Assembly (NCBI RefSeq): GCF_004803895.1
Contig: NZ_CP021978.1
Coordinates: 3,348,001-3,412,000, forward strand
Reading direction: 5' to 3'
Length of the DNA: 64,000 bases
Source of the DNA: Streptomyces hawaiiensis
GTDB taxonomy: Bacteria; Actinomycetota; Actinomycetes; Streptomycetales; Streptomycetaceae
This document shows, in pieces, positions 42,542 to 51,302 of this stretch. Position numbers and translations under genes: made by a program. The notes under the pieces are model-generated. The model was given only the letters and a program-made list of their open reading frames with translations, did no database searches and was not told where the DNA came from. The first letter of the stretch is position 1. Every line of letters starts with the position of its first letter.

Positions 42542-43876
42542 ATGACCCGAGGACGTGGCTACGCCCTCCTTGCCCTGGTCGTCGCAGCGATCGTGGCCCT
42601 TTCCACCGCCATATACGTCGGTGTGGCGCCCGACGACAGCCCGCGCAGCCGGAACGCCCTCGGCGACGGCCGCGCCCCCCACAACTCCGCCGCCCCCGCC
42701 TCCACGGGCACCTGGGTCGGCACCTGGTCCACGTCTCCCTCTGCCGCCGAACCCGGCACCGAGACGACCGGCATGGCGGACCGTTCGGTTCGCAACGTCG
42801 TCCACACCAGCGTCGGCGGTACGAGTGCCCGCGTGACGCTGTCCAATCTCTACGGCCAGTCGCCGCTGAGCATCACGGGGGCGACGATCGCCGTCTCCGC
42901 GGGCAGCGGTACGGCGGCGGCACTCGCGGACACCATGCGGCAGCTGACCTTCAGCGGCGGACCCACGGTCGTCATCCCGCCCGGCCGGCAGGTGATGAGC
43001 GACGCGGTGGGGGTCGTCGTCCCGCACGACTCCGACGTCCTGATCACCACCTACACCCCGACCAGCTCCGGCCCGGTGACCTACCACCGGCACGCCCGGC
43101 AGATCTCCTACATCGCCCAGGGCGACCAGACGCAGGACGCGACGGGCACGCCGTACACCGAGCAGACCGGTTCCTGGCGGTACCTGACCGCGCTGGACGT
43201 GCTGAGCAACGAGTCCGACGGCACGATCGTCGCCCTCGGCGACTCGCTGACGGACGGCATCACCTCCACTCCGGGCACCAACAGCCGGTGGACCGACGTG
43301 CTCTCCGACCGGCTGCGCGCGGAGATCGCGGCCGGGCGGGACCTGCCCCGCTACAGCGTCGTCAACCAGGGCATCAGCGGCAACCAGGTCCTCGCCGACG
43401 GGCTGGGCCGCCCCGCGGACAACACCAGCGGACTGAACCGCTTCCAGCGGGACGTGATGGAGCGGACGAACGTCAAGGTCGTCGTCATCGACCTCGGCGT
43501 CAACGACATCCTGCGCAACCCGCGCCTCGCCGACCCGAACGCGATCCTGAACGGACTGCGCACGATGGTGGGGCAGGCCCATGCGCGCGGGGTGAAGGTC
43601 GTGGGCGCGACCCTGATGCCGTTCTACGGACACCGCGGGTACACGGAGGCCCGCGAGGCGGTACGCCGGACGATCAACGCGGAGATCCGCGCCGGTCGGG
43701 TCTTCGACGCCGTGGCCGACTTCGACCAGGCGCTGCGCGACCCGTACGACCCGCGGCGGCTGCGGGCCGACTACGACTCGGGGGACCATCTGCACCCCAG
43801 CGACAGGGGCTACGCGCGGATGGCGGAGTCCTTCGACCTGGACACGCTGAAGGGGTCGGCGCCGGCGGAGCTGTAG
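42542..43876 (+). CDS. Secreted SGNH/GDSL hydrolase
   Basis: A 444-residue exported esterase or deacetylase. The hydrophobic N-terminus (YALLALVVAAIVALSTAIYVGV) is a signal peptide or anchor; a beta-rich N-domain (about 55-215) precedes the SGNH domain. Catalytic blocks: VALGDSLTDG (Ser, block I), NQGISGNQ (Gly, block II), IDLGVNDIL (Asn, block III) and DSGDHLHPSDRGY (Asp/His, block V). This two-domain form is common in streptomycetes and is usually annotated as a GDSL lipase, but carbohydrate esterase activity is as likely. It ends just before a large minisatellite. Confidence 0.9.
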   Translation: MTRGRGYALLALVVAAIVALSTAIYVGVAPDDSPRSRNALGDGRAPHNSAAPASTGTWVGTWSTSPSAAEPGTETTGMADRSVRNVVHTSVGGTSARVTLSNLYGQSPLSITGATIAVSAGSGTAAALADTMRQLTFSGGPTVVIPPGRQVMSDAVGVVVPHDSDVLITTYTPTSSGPVTYHRHARQISYIAQGDQTQDATGTPYTEQTGSWRYLTALDVLSNESDGTIVALGDSLTDGITSTPGTNSRWTDVLSDRLRAEIAAGRDLPRYSVVNQGISGNQVLADGLGRPADNTSGLNRFQRDVMERTNVKVVVIDLGVNDILRNPRLADPNAILNGLRTMVGQAHARGVKVVGATLMPFYGHRGYTEAREAVRRTINAEIRAGRVFDAVADFDQALRDPYDPRRLRADYDSGDHLHPSDRGYARMAESFDLDTLKGSAPAEL

Positions 43877-43919
43877 CCCGTCCGGCCTCGTCCCGTGCCC
43901 GCCGCCCGTCCACAGGCGG

Positions 43920-44174
43920 CGGGCACACGGCCGCCGGGGCCCAGTGCAGGCGGGCACACGGCCGCCGGGGCCAGCACACGGGCACACGGCTGCGGGGCTC
44001 CGTACACGGGCACACGGGCACACGGCCGCCGGGCTCAGTACGCGCGGGCACACAGCCGCCGGAGCCCAGGACACGGGCACGCGGCTGCGGGTGCCCAGCG
44101 CACGGGCACACGGCCGCCGGAGCCCAGTACGCGCGGGCACCCGGCCGCCAGGGCTCAGTGCTCAGTGCTCAGTG
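43920..44174. repeat. GC-rich minisatellite, period 28-31, plus a 7-base triplicate
   Basis: Eight or nine imperfect copies of a unit like CGGGCACACGGCCGCCGGGG followed by CCCAGT run head to tail between two convergent genes; one short CGGGCACA fragment interrupts them. The last copy is followed by CTCAGTG three times (44154-44174). The stop codon of the DUF1707 gene is inside this last part. Spacers do not differ systematically and units are not palindromic, so this is not a CRISPR. Confidence 0.88.
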
Positions 44175-44894
44175 CTCCCAGTGCGAATCCCGCCGGGGCG
44201 GCTCGTCCAGTTCCCGCCGTCCCGCTTTCCGCTCCAGCTTCTCCTGGCGCCGTTCCTCGCGGATCCGCAGCTTCTCCGCCCGGGTCAGCTTCCGCTGGAC
44301 CCCGACGCCGCCCCAGAACGCGAAGCCCGTGACGACGACCCGCGGGGCGCCCGGCTCCCCCGGCACGCCCTCCTCGCGGTGGTCGAAGCCGCCCATGACG
44401 CCGATGCCGCGGACGACGACCTCGACACCGGGCGGGACGATGACATCCACCCCACCCATGATCGCGATCGCGCTGACCTCGACCTCGCGGTCCGCGAAGT
44501 TCGCCTCGCGCAGGTCGATCTCCCCGCCGCCCCAGAAGGCGAAGCAGGTGAAGCGCCGGGGCATCGTCCAGCGCCCCTTGCGCTGGAAGCCGGACATCAC
44601 GGCGACGGCCCACGTGGAAGAACCCTCGCCGCCCACGATCCGCCCGGACCAGTCCGAGCCGGTGGCGGGATCCTTCGTCAGGGACACCGCCGGCACCGTG
44701 ACGCCCTCGGCCGGCAGGTCACGCGTGATGGGCGCCAGTTCCCCGTACGTCCGCGCCTTGTACGTCGCGTCCAGCCGCTCCTCGAATTCCTCCATGTCGA
44801 GGCGTCCCTCCGCGACGGCGTCCCGCAGGATGCCGGCGACCCGTTCACGGTCGGCGTCGGAGGCGCGGAGGTCCGGGACTGCGTCGTCGGTCAT
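44169..44894 (-). CDS. DUF1707 protein with LiaF-like domain
   Basis: A 241-residue protein. Residues 8-60 are a DUF1707 domain (DLRASDADRERVAGILRDAVAEGRLDMEEFEERLDATYKARTYGEL), which often controls or tethers other proteins at the membrane. Residues 95-200 repeat the beta-helix-like motif AFWGGGEIDLREANF and AIMGGVDVIVPPGVEVVVRGIGVMGGF of LiaF/cell-wall-stress domains. The C-terminus is basic and helical (RAEKLRIREERRQEKLERK). No transmembrane segment is visible. A cell-envelope stress role is plausible from the domains. Confidence 0.82.
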   Translation of the reverse strand: MTDDAVPDLRASDADRERVAGILRDAVAEGRLDMEEFEERLDATYKARTYGELAPITRDLPAEGVTVPAVSLTKDPATGSDWSGRIVGGEGSSTWAVAVMSGFQRKGRWTMPRRFTCFAFWGGGEIDLREANFADREVEVSAIAIMGGVDVIVPPGVEVVVRGIGVMGGFDHREEGVPGEPGAPRVVVTGFAFWGGVGVQRKLTRAEKLRIREERRQEKLERKAGRRELDEPPRRDSHWEH

Positions 44895-44927
44895 ACACAG
44901 CAGATTACGAGTTCGCCCCGCCGGGGG

Positions 44928-45914
44928 CTACGAGATCGTCCGCTCGGCCTGTTCGACGTACATGCGGGCGATCACCGCCTCGATGTCCGGCTCCCGTACC
45001 GAGAGGTCCACCAGCGGGTACTCGGCCGCGATCCGCGCCACCAGCGGCGCCGCCGACTCCCCCGCCGGGAACGCCAGCCACTGCCGCGGACCGTCCACAC
45101 GGACCACCCGCGCGGGCGCCGGTGCCTCGATCGGCGGCAGCTCCCGCTCCAGGTCCACCACCAGGGTCCGTTCGCTCTCCCCCGCCTCGTGCAGCCCGGC
45201 GAGCGGGCCGTCGTACATCAGACGCCCGTGGTCGATGACCATCACCCGCCTGCACAACTGCTCGATGTCCTGCAGGTCGTGCGTGGTCAGCAGCACCGTG
45301 GTGCCGCGCTCGGTGTTCAACTCCCGCAGGAACTCCCGCACCTTGGACTTGGAGACGACGTCCAGCCCGATGGTCGGCTCGTCGAGGTACAGCACCTCCG
45401 GGTCGTGCAGCAGCGCCGCCGCGATGTCACCGCGCATCCGCTGGCCGAGGGAGAGCTGCCGCACCGGCACGTCCAGCAGGTCGCCGAGGCCGAGGAGTTC
45501 GACCAGACGGCCGAGGTTCTCCCGGTAACGGGCGTCCGGGATCCGGTACATACGGTGCATCAGCCGGTAGGAGTCGACCAGCGGCAGGTCCCACCACAGC
45601 GTCGTACGCTGCCCGAACACCACGCCGATGCGGTGTGCGAGCCGCGTCCGCTCCCGGGAGGGATCGATGCCGGCCACCCGCAGCCGGCCCGCGCTCGGCG
45701 TGAGGATGCCGGTCAGCATCTTGATCGTGGTCGACTTGCCGGCGCCGTTCGGGCCGATGTAGCCGACCATCTCACCGCGCTCCACACGGAAGGAGATCGA
45801 GTCGACGGCCCGCACCTGCCGCCGCTCCCGCTTCATGAAGCCGGTCTTCTTACGCACCTCGAAGACCTTCTCCACACCCTCCAGTTCGATGAAACCGCCG
45901 CTTGAACCGGTCAA
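44928..45914 (-). CDS. ABC-2 exporter ATP-binding subunit
   Basis: A 328-residue ATPase. The probable start is TTG 45914, with GGGAG upstream; the permease stop overlaps it within a few bases. Walker A GPNGAGKST, Q-loop VVFGQR, signature LSLGQRMRG and Walker B VLYLDEPTIGLD are intact, with THD as the H-switch. An unusual insertion KTGFMKRERRQVRAV near residue 25 and a C-terminal regulatory tail (about 250-328) resemble the daunorubicin/viologen-type exporter ATPases. It works with the two permeases upstream on the same strand. The exported compound is unknown. Confidence 0.9.
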   Translation of the reverse strand: MTGSSGGFIELEGVEKVFEVRKKTGFMKRERRQVRAVDSISFRVERGEMVGYIGPNGAGKSTTIKMLTGILTPSAGRLRVAGIDPSRERTRLAHRIGVVFGQRTTLWWDLPLVDSYRLMHRMYRIPDARYRENLGRLVELLGLGDLLDVPVRQLSLGQRMRGDIAAALLHDPEVLYLDEPTIGLDVVSKSKVREFLRELNTERGTTVLLTTHDLQDIEQLCRRVMVIDHGRLMYDGPLAGLHEAGESERTLVVDLERELPPIEAPAPARVVRVDGPRQWLAFPAGESAAPLVARIAAEYPLVDLSVREPDIEAVIARMYVEQAERTIS

Positions 45915-45915
45915 C

Positions 45916-46737
45916 TCAACTCCCTGTACTCCGGTACGAACGAAGCCCCGTCCGCCACGCCAGCCCGGCCAGCACGCAGCAGACCACCGCCACCAGCGGC
46001 GAGGCGAACGCCGCCCAGCCGGGCAGTCCGATCGGATACGGCCGCCCCAGCACATGGGCGGCGGGCACCCAGTTGACGAAGGCCAGCGGCACCATGAAGG
46101 TCGCGCCCCGCACCAGGTCCTTGCCGAACACCGTCGGCGGATACTGCAACAGCGTCGTCCCGCCGTAGGTGAAGGCGTTCTGCACCTCGGCGGCGTCCTG
46201 CGCGTAGATCTGGAAGGCCGCCCCCGCCACGAACACCGCCGAGAAGATCGCCGCACCGCTGACCACCATCACCGGCACCAGCAGCACCTTCGCCGCGCTC
46301 CAGTCGACGTCCACCGACACCAGCGCCCAGCCCAGCACCACCGCGCCCTGCGTGATCCGGCCCAGCCGGCGCAGCGCGAACCGGTCGGCCCCGACCTGGG
46401 CGAGCACCGGCGCCGGACGCACCAGCAGCGTGTCGAACGAACCGTCGCGCATCCGGGCGCCCAGGACGTCCATCGAGCCGAACGCCAGATCGGCGATCCC
46501 GAACGACGTCACGGACAGCCCGTACAGGAAGGCCACCTCGGGCAGCGACCAGCCGCCCAGCGAGTCGACCTGCGAGAACATCAGCAGGATCCCGACGAAG
46601 TCCAGGCCGGTCACCGTCAGGTTCCCGAGCACCGTGACGACGAACGAGGCGCGGTAGGTCATGCTGGACCGCACCCACATCCCGGCGATCAGCCGGTAGG
46701 CCCGCAACCCCTCGGCCACAGCACCGCGCTCACCCAC
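45916..46737 (-). CDS. ABC-2 exporter permease 1
   Basis: A 273-residue membrane protein with six predicted helices, from GTG 46737. The first helices are SSMTYRASFVVTVLGNLTVTGLDFVGILLMF and VAFLYGLSVTSFGIADLAFG, with MRDGSFDTLLVRPAPVLAQV between helices 2 and 3 and YPIGLPGWAAFASPLVAVVCCVLAGLAW at the end, typical of the DUF990/VexB-type ABC-2 family. Its start overlaps the other permease gene by eight bases, and it ends two bases from the ATPase start. Pairs of unequal permeases with one ATPase are normal for this family. Confidence 0.86.
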   Translation of the reverse strand: MGERGAVAEGLRAYRLIAGMWVRSSMTYRASFVVTVLGNLTVTGLDFVGILLMFSQVDSLGGWSLPEVAFLYGLSVTSFGIADLAFGSMDVLGARMRDGSFDTLLVRPAPVLAQVGADRFALRRLGRITQGAVVLGWALVSVDVDWSAAKVLLVPVMVVSGAAIFSAVFVAGAAFQIYAQDAAEVQNAFTYGGTTLLQYPPTVFGKDLVRGATFMVPLAFVNWVPAAHVLGRPYPIGLPGWAAFASPLVAVVCCVLAGLAWRTGLRSYRSTGS

Positions 46738-47536
46738 CCTGCACCACCACCCGCCGCGTCGCGGCCGACTGCATCAGCCTGCCCGCCGCCAGCAGCGCCA
46801 CCGCCCACGCCGCCTGAAAGGCGAACGCCCCGAGCGGGTCCGTCTCCCCCATCAGCACGTCCGCCGGCATCTGGATCTGCGCCGCCCACGGCAACACCCG
46901 CACCACCTCGCCGAGCGTGCCCGGGAAGGCGTTCAGCGGCAGCACCATGCCCGAGAAGAAGATGCCCGTGACCATCAGGGCCTGGTTGACGCCCATGCCG
47001 TCCATCAGCCAGAACACGCTCAGCGCCGCCAGATAGCGGATCGCGAAGCTCACGACCGCCGCCAGCAGCAGCGTGACCGTGAAAGCCGCCCACGGGGCGA
47101 CGTCCGTCGGCAGCGCCATCGGGAAGAACACCGCGCCGAACACGAACGGGATCACCCCCCGACCCAGCATCTGGAACAACGCCCGCCCCACGTCGCCCGC
47201 CAGCCACCACAGCTGCAGATCGGCCGGCCGGTACAGGTCCACGGCGATCTCACCGGTGCGGATACGCTCCATCAGATCCTTCTCGGCACCGCCGCCCTGG
47301 ATCGCCAGCGTCGCGTAGAGGCACTGCCCCAGCCACACGTACGTCACGGCCTGCGCCTGGTCGTACCCCCCGAGATGCGGCTTCTGGTCCCACAGCGCCA
47401 GATACGTGTAGACGAGGATGACGCCGAAGACGGTGTTGGTGAACACCCCGGCCACCGTGGCCGCCCGATACGTCGCGTACCGCCGGAAACCACCCGCCGC
47501 GACGGCCGCGTACAACCGCCACGAGCCCACATCCAC
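46730..47536 (-). CDS. ABC-2 exporter permease 2
   Basis: A 268-residue permease of the same family, from GTG 47536. Six helices include AATVAGVFTNTVFGVILVYTYLALW, VIPFVFGAVFFPMAL, FTVTLLLAAVVSFAIRYLAALSVFW and a final AFQAAWAVALLAAGRLMQSA. The cytoplasmic MERIRTGEIAVDLYRPADLQ motif equals the MRDGSFDTLLVRPAP motif of its partner. It is the first gene of the three-gene operon. The sequence upstream gives no clear operator. Confidence 0.86.
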   Translation of the reverse strand: MDVGSWRLYAAVAAGGFRRYATYRAATVAGVFTNTVFGVILVYTYLALWDQKPHLGGYDQAQAVTYVWLGQCLYATLAIQGGGAEKDLMERIRTGEIAVDLYRPADLQLWWLAGDVGRALFQMLGRGVIPFVFGAVFFPMALPTDVAPWAAFTVTLLLAAVVSFAIRYLAALSVFWLMDGMGVNQALMVTGIFFSGMVLPLNAFPGTLGEVVRVLPWAAQIQMPADVLMGETDPLGAFAFQAAWAVALLAAGRLMQSAATRRVVVQGG

Positions 47537-47996
47537 CGCCCTCCTCGCCCCACGGCACCGAAGCGCAGGAGCCTAGTGGGACGAAGATCGGGCGTGCCAC
47601 GCAATTTCGGGGAGCGACGGGGCGCCACGGGGCGAGCGCACAGCGGCCCAGACGGTACGATCCGTTGCGTCCGCGCGGGCCGAGGCGCCCGTGGCCAGGG
47701 CGAGCAGCGTGGCGGCGGTGCCGGCCGGGCGGAGCGTACGAGCCGTCGCGATCCACGGCCGTGTCCCCCTTCGGGCGAATGTCGCGCAGGCGAGATCACG
47801 ATTCGGGCAGGCGTGCGGAACAGCACGACCCGCCTCGTGCCCGCCCGCGCACGGCCCGCCTCACCACACCGCTCACAGCCCGGCCCCCGATCAGGGAACT
47901 GATCAACGGATGGGACAGTCTTCATCACAGGGGCGCAAGAGCGAGCAGAGACGTACGGGAACGACGTACGACGCGAAACAGGAGTCCGTGCACGAC
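47537..47996. other. Gap upstream of the penicillin-binding protein gene
   Basis: A 460-base divergent promoter region. It holds the start regions of the ABC operon and the PBP gene. An in-frame ATG at 47910 could extend the PBP by 29 residues. I see no further gene, RNA or repeat. Confidence 0.4.
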
Positions 47997-50411
47997 ATGA
48001 GTGACGAGCCTCAGCCGCAGCAGCCGAATCCGGGCTGGGCACCGAACCAGCCGCAGGCGGACGCCGCCGGCGACCCGGGCACGCCCGAGGCCAGGACGGC
48101 CGGGAAACCGAAGCGGACCGGCTGGCGCCGGATGATCCCGACCTGGCGCATGACGCTCGGCGGCTTCGTCATCGTCGTCCTGCTGCTGGTCGGCGGCTTC
48201 TTCCTGGGCTACTCGCTGGTGCAGATCCCGCCTGCCAACGCGCTCGCCACCAAGCAGGCCAACGTCTACCTGTACGCGGACGGCTCCGCGATCGCCCGCG
48301 ACGGCGAGGTCAACCGCGAGAACGTCACCCTCCCGCAGATCTCCAAGGACGCCCAGCACGCGATCCTGGCCGCCGAGGACCGCGACTTCTACACCGAGTC
48401 CGCCATCGACCCCAAGGCCATGGTCCGCGCCGCCTGGAACACCGCCCTCGGCAAGGGCAAGCAGTCCGGCTCCACCATCACCCAGCAGTACGTGAAGAAC
48501 TACTACCTGCGCCAGGAACAGACCGTCACGCGCAAGGCCAAGGAGTTCTTCATCTCGATCAAGCTGGACCGCGAGGTCAGCAAGGACCACATCCTCGAGG
48601 GCTACCTCAACACCAGCTACTTCGGCCGCAACGCCTACGGCATCCAGGCCGCCGCCCAGGCCTACTACGGCAAGGACGCCAAGGACCTCGACCCGGCCCG
48701 CGCCGCATACCTCGCCGCGCTCGTCAACGCCCCCAGCCAGTACGACGTCGTCGCCCACCCCGAGAACCGCAAGGCCGCCGAGTCCCGCTGGAACTACGTC
48801 CTGGACGGCATGGTCAAGAAGGGCTGGCTCAGCGAGTCGAAGCGCGCCGGCATGAAGTTCCCCATGCCGAAGGAGTCCACCCTCTCCACCGGCATGTCCG
48901 GACAGCGCGGCTACATCGTCCGGATCGTCAAGGACTACCTCACCCAGAACAAGATCATCGACGAGAGCCAGCTCGACGCCGGCGGCTACCGCATCACGAC
49001 CACCCTGCAGAAGGGCAAGCAGGACGCGTTCGTGAAGGCCGTCAACGACAAGCTGATGTCCAAGCTCGACAAGAAGAACAACAAGGTCGACACCTACGTC
49101 CGCGCCGGCGGCGCCTCCGTCGACCCCAAGACCGGCAAGGTCGTGGCGATGTACAACGGCATCGACTACGTCAAGCAGTACACCCCCAACGCCACCCGCA
49201 GGGACTTCCAGGTCGGCTCCACCTTCAAGCCGTTCGTGTTCACCTCGGCCGTCGAGAACCACTCCGAGACCCAGGACGGCCGGGTCATCACCCCGAACAC
49301 CATCTACGACGGCACCAACAAGCGCCCCGTCCGCGGCTGGACCGGCCAGCCCTACGCCCCCGAGAACGAGGACCAGCGCTCCTACGGCGACATCACCGTC
49401 ACCGAGGCCACCGACAGCTCCGTGAACTCGGTGTACGCGCAGATGGCCGCCGACGTCGGCCCCGCGAAGGTCAAGCAGACCGCGATCGACCTGGGCGTCC
49501 CCGAGACCACTCCCGACCTCGCCGACGGCCCCGCCATCGCGCTCGGCACCGCCACCGCCAGCGTCCTCGACATGGCCGAGGCCTACGCCACCCTCGCCAA
49601 CCACGGCCGGCACGGCACGTACACGATGGTCGAGAAGGTCACCAAGGAGGGCACGCCCGTCGAGCTGCCCGAGCGCCGCACCCGGCAGGCCGTGAGCCGC
49701 GAGGCCGCCGACACCACCACCTCGATGCTGCAGAGCGTCGTCCAGAACGGCACGGCCTCCGCCGCGCAGGCCGCGGGCCGCCCCGTCGCCGGCAAGACCG
49801 GCACCGCCGAGGAGGACACGGCGGCCTGGTTCGCGGGCTACACCCCCGACCTCGCCACCGTCGTCTCCGTCATGGGCCAGGATCCGGTCACCGCCGCCCA
49901 CAAGTCGCTGTACGGCGCCATGGGCCTGGACCGTGTCAACGGCGGCGGCGCACCCGCCGAGATCTGGACGCAGTTCACCCAGGACGCCCTCAAGGGCAAG
50001 CCCGCCAAGGAGTTCGACCTCAGGCTCCAGCCCGGCGCCGACGTCTCGCAGGCCCCCAGCAGCGACGCCCCGGCCGACCCGACCACCGGCGCCACCACCG
50101 ACGGCGGCACGACCACCGGCGGCGAGGACACCGGCACCCAGACGCCCGGCCAGAGCCCCAGCGCCCCCGAGGGGCAGACCGAGGGCCAGACCGACGGCGG
50201 CACCACCGACGGCGGCACCGGCGGCCAGTCCCCCACCGGCGGCGGCACCGCGGACGGCGGCACGACCGACGGCGGCACCTCCACCGACGGCGGCACCACC
50301 GACGGCGGCACGACGGAGGGCGGCGGCGGCGACGCGAGCGACGGCGGCGCGACGGGCGGCCCGACCGGCCCCGACTGGGGCGTGGTCCCGCAGGGCGCCC
50401 GCCGCGAGTAG
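47997..50411 (+). CDS. Bifunctional class A penicillin-binding protein
   Basis: Transglycosylase/transpeptidase of peptidoglycan, 804 residues from ATG 47997; ATG 47910 would add 29. A Pro/Gln-rich cytoplasmic head leads to one helix (about 52-72). The GT51 domain carries the catalytic Glu127 in ILAAEDRDFYTESAI and the motif GSTITQQYVKN. The transpeptidase has Ser408-Thr-Phe-Lys411 (GSTFKPF), Ser475-Val-Asn477 (SSVNS) and Lys600-Thr-Gly (KTGTAEED). From about residue 690 the protein is a low-complexity tail of Asp-Gly-Gly-Thr-Thr repeats (about 110 residues), probably outside the membrane and of variable length. No PASTA domain is present. Confidence 0.93.
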   Translation: MSDEPQPQQPNPGWAPNQPQADAAGDPGTPEARTAGKPKRTGWRRMIPTWRMTLGGFVIVVLLLVGGFFLGYSLVQIPPANALATKQANVYLYADGSAIARDGEVNRENVTLPQISKDAQHAILAAEDRDFYTESAIDPKAMVRAAWNTALGKGKQSGSTITQQYVKNYYLRQEQTVTRKAKEFFISIKLDREVSKDHILEGYLNTSYFGRNAYGIQAAAQAYYGKDAKDLDPARAAYLAALVNAPSQYDVVAHPENRKAAESRWNYVLDGMVKKGWLSESKRAGMKFPMPKESTLSTGMSGQRGYIVRIVKDYLTQNKIIDESQLDAGGYRITTTLQKGKQDAFVKAVNDKLMSKLDKKNNKVDTYVRAGGASVDPKTGKVVAMYNGIDYVKQYTPNATRRDFQVGSTFKPFVFTSAVENHSETQDGRVITPNTIYDGTNKRPVRGWTGQPYAPENEDQRSYGDITVTEATDSSVNSVYAQMAADVGPAKVKQTAIDLGVPETTPDLADGPAIALGTATASVLDMAEAYATLANHGRHGTYTMVEKVTKEGTPVELPERRTRQAVSREAADTTTSMLQSVVQNGTASAAQAAGRPVAGKTGTAEEDTAAWFAGYTPDLATVVSVMGQDPVTAAHKSLYGAMGLDRVNGGGAPAEIWTQFTQDALKGKPAKEFDLRLQPGADVSQAPSSDAPADPTTGATTDGGTTTGGEDTGTQTPGQSPSAPEGQTEGQTDGGTTDGGTGGQSPTGGGTADGGTTDGGTSTDGGTTDGGTTEGGGGDASDGGATGGPTGPDWGVVPQGARRE

Positions 50412-50412
50412 A

Positions 50413-50733
50413 TCAATGACCGCTGGTCGCCTTCAGCCCCACCACGGCGACCAGCAACAGGCACACGAAGAAGATGCGGGCGGCGGTCGCAGGCTCACCC
50501 AGCACCACCATGCCGAACACCGCCGCCCCGGCCGCGCCGATCCCCACCCACACGCCGTAGGCGGTACCGATGGGCAGGGTCTTGGCGGCCTGCGACAGCA
50601 GCAGCATGCTGGCGACGATCCCGGCGCCCGTGAGCACGCTGGGCAGCGGACGCGTGAAGCCGTCGGTGTACTTCATCCCGACGGACCACCCCACCTCGAG
50701 CAGACCGGCGACGACGAGCAGAACCCAGGCCAT
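50413..50733 (-). CDS. gdx: SMR-family guanidinium exporter (Gdx/SugE type)
   Basis: A 106-residue, four-helix small multidrug resistance protein from ATG 50733. The essential Glu13 lies in VVAGLLEVGWSVGMKY, and the short loop GEPATAARIFF is typical of the Gdx/SugE branch. Gdx proteins exchange guanidinium for protons. A guanidine-III riboswitch-like leader lies just upstream, which makes the substrate assignment firm. It ends one base after the convergent PBP gene. Confidence 0.93.
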   Translation of the reverse strand: MAWVLLVVAGLLEVGWSVGMKYTDGFTRPLPSVLTGAGIVASMLLLSQAAKTLPIGTAYGVWVGIGAAGAAVFGMVVLGEPATAARIFFVCLLLVAVVGLKATSGH

Positions 50734-50769
50734 GACGGGCACCTCCGGGAAAGGACTGACGGTGTCGGT

Positions 50770-50813
50770 GCGTCGTCTTTGCCTTGATCCCGGTACGGCG
50801 CGTCTCGTCGGGG
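50770..50813 (-). promoter_or_regulatory. Guanidine-III (ykkC-III) riboswitch
   Basis: The minus strand carries CCGACGAGACGCGCCGTAC, then CCGGGATCAAGGCAAAGACG, ACGC. This lines up with the guanidine-III consensus as I remember it: CCGGACGAGGTGCGCCGTACCC..GGTCA.GACAAGACGGCGC, including the invariant ACGAG, GCGCCGTAC and AAGACG blocks that make the pseudoknot and ligand pocket. It ends about 35 bases before the gdx start, near its ribosome site. Confidence 0.85.
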
Positions 50814-50850
50814 GTCCCTCCAACGTAGCAAAGCCGCACGACATGCCGAA

Positions 50851-50878
50851 GGGGCCGGTGACCAGGGTCACCGGCCCC
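50851..50878. terminator. Terminator between the gdx leader and the GroES-like gene
   Basis: GGGGCCGGTGACC (50851-50863) and GGTCACCGGCCCC (50866-50878) form a perfect 13-base stem. It lies just downstream of the GroES-like stop (50902) on the minus strand. Confidence 0.8.
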
Positions 50879-50901
50879 TCTCCGCACTGCTGCCGCCGGT
50901 C

Positions 50902-51258
50902 CTACAGGTACAGGCCCGTCGAGTCCTCGGCGCCCTCGAACCGGTCCGCGGCCACGGCGTGCAGATCACGCTCGCGCATGAGCACGTACGCGATCCCCCG
51001 CACCTCGACCTCGGCGCGGTCCTCCGGGTCGAACAGCACCCGGTCGCCCGCCTCCACGGTCCGCACGTTCTGCCCCACCGCGACGACCTCGGCCCATGCC
51101 AGCCGCCGGCCGACCGCCGCCGTGGCGGGGATCAGGATGCCGCCGCCGGAACGCCGCTCGCCCTCGCTGGTGTCCTGCCGCACGAGTACGCGGTCGTGCA
51201 GCATCCGGATGGGCAGCTTGTCCGGATGGGTACTGTGCTCGTTCCTCTTGGCGCTCAC
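50902..51258 (-). CDS. GroES-like (Cpn10-family) small protein
   Basis: A 118-residue protein from GTG 51258. The Cpn10 fold is recognisable: PIRMLHDRVLVRQDTSEGERRSGGGILIPATA (mobile loop region), AEVVAVGQNVRTVEAGDRVLFDPEDRAEVEVRGIAYVLMRERDLHAV. It is not the classical groES: there is no groEL next to it, and the C-terminus runs on to TGLYL. Many streptomycetes carry this extra Cpn10-like gene. It may assist a GroEL paralogue or have another role. Confidence 0.85.
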   Translation of the reverse strand: MSAKRNEHSTHPDKLPIRMLHDRVLVRQDTSEGERRSGGGILIPATAAVGRRLAWAEVVAVGQNVRTVEAGDRVLFDPEDRAEVEVRGIAYVLMRERDLHAVAADRFEGAEDSTGLYL

Positions 51259-51302
51259 GCCCAGAAACCTACCTGTCTTCCCCGGATACGTACGCAGTCG
51301 GG

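Noticed and set aside
43920..44174. CRISPR array
   Set aside because: The units are adjacent with no unique spacers, differ in length and sequence, and have no cas genes nearby.
50902..51258. Classical groES
   Set aside because: The Cpn10 fold is clear, but no groEL or HAIR/CIRCE box is near, and the C-terminal extension differs. It is a GroES-like paralogue.
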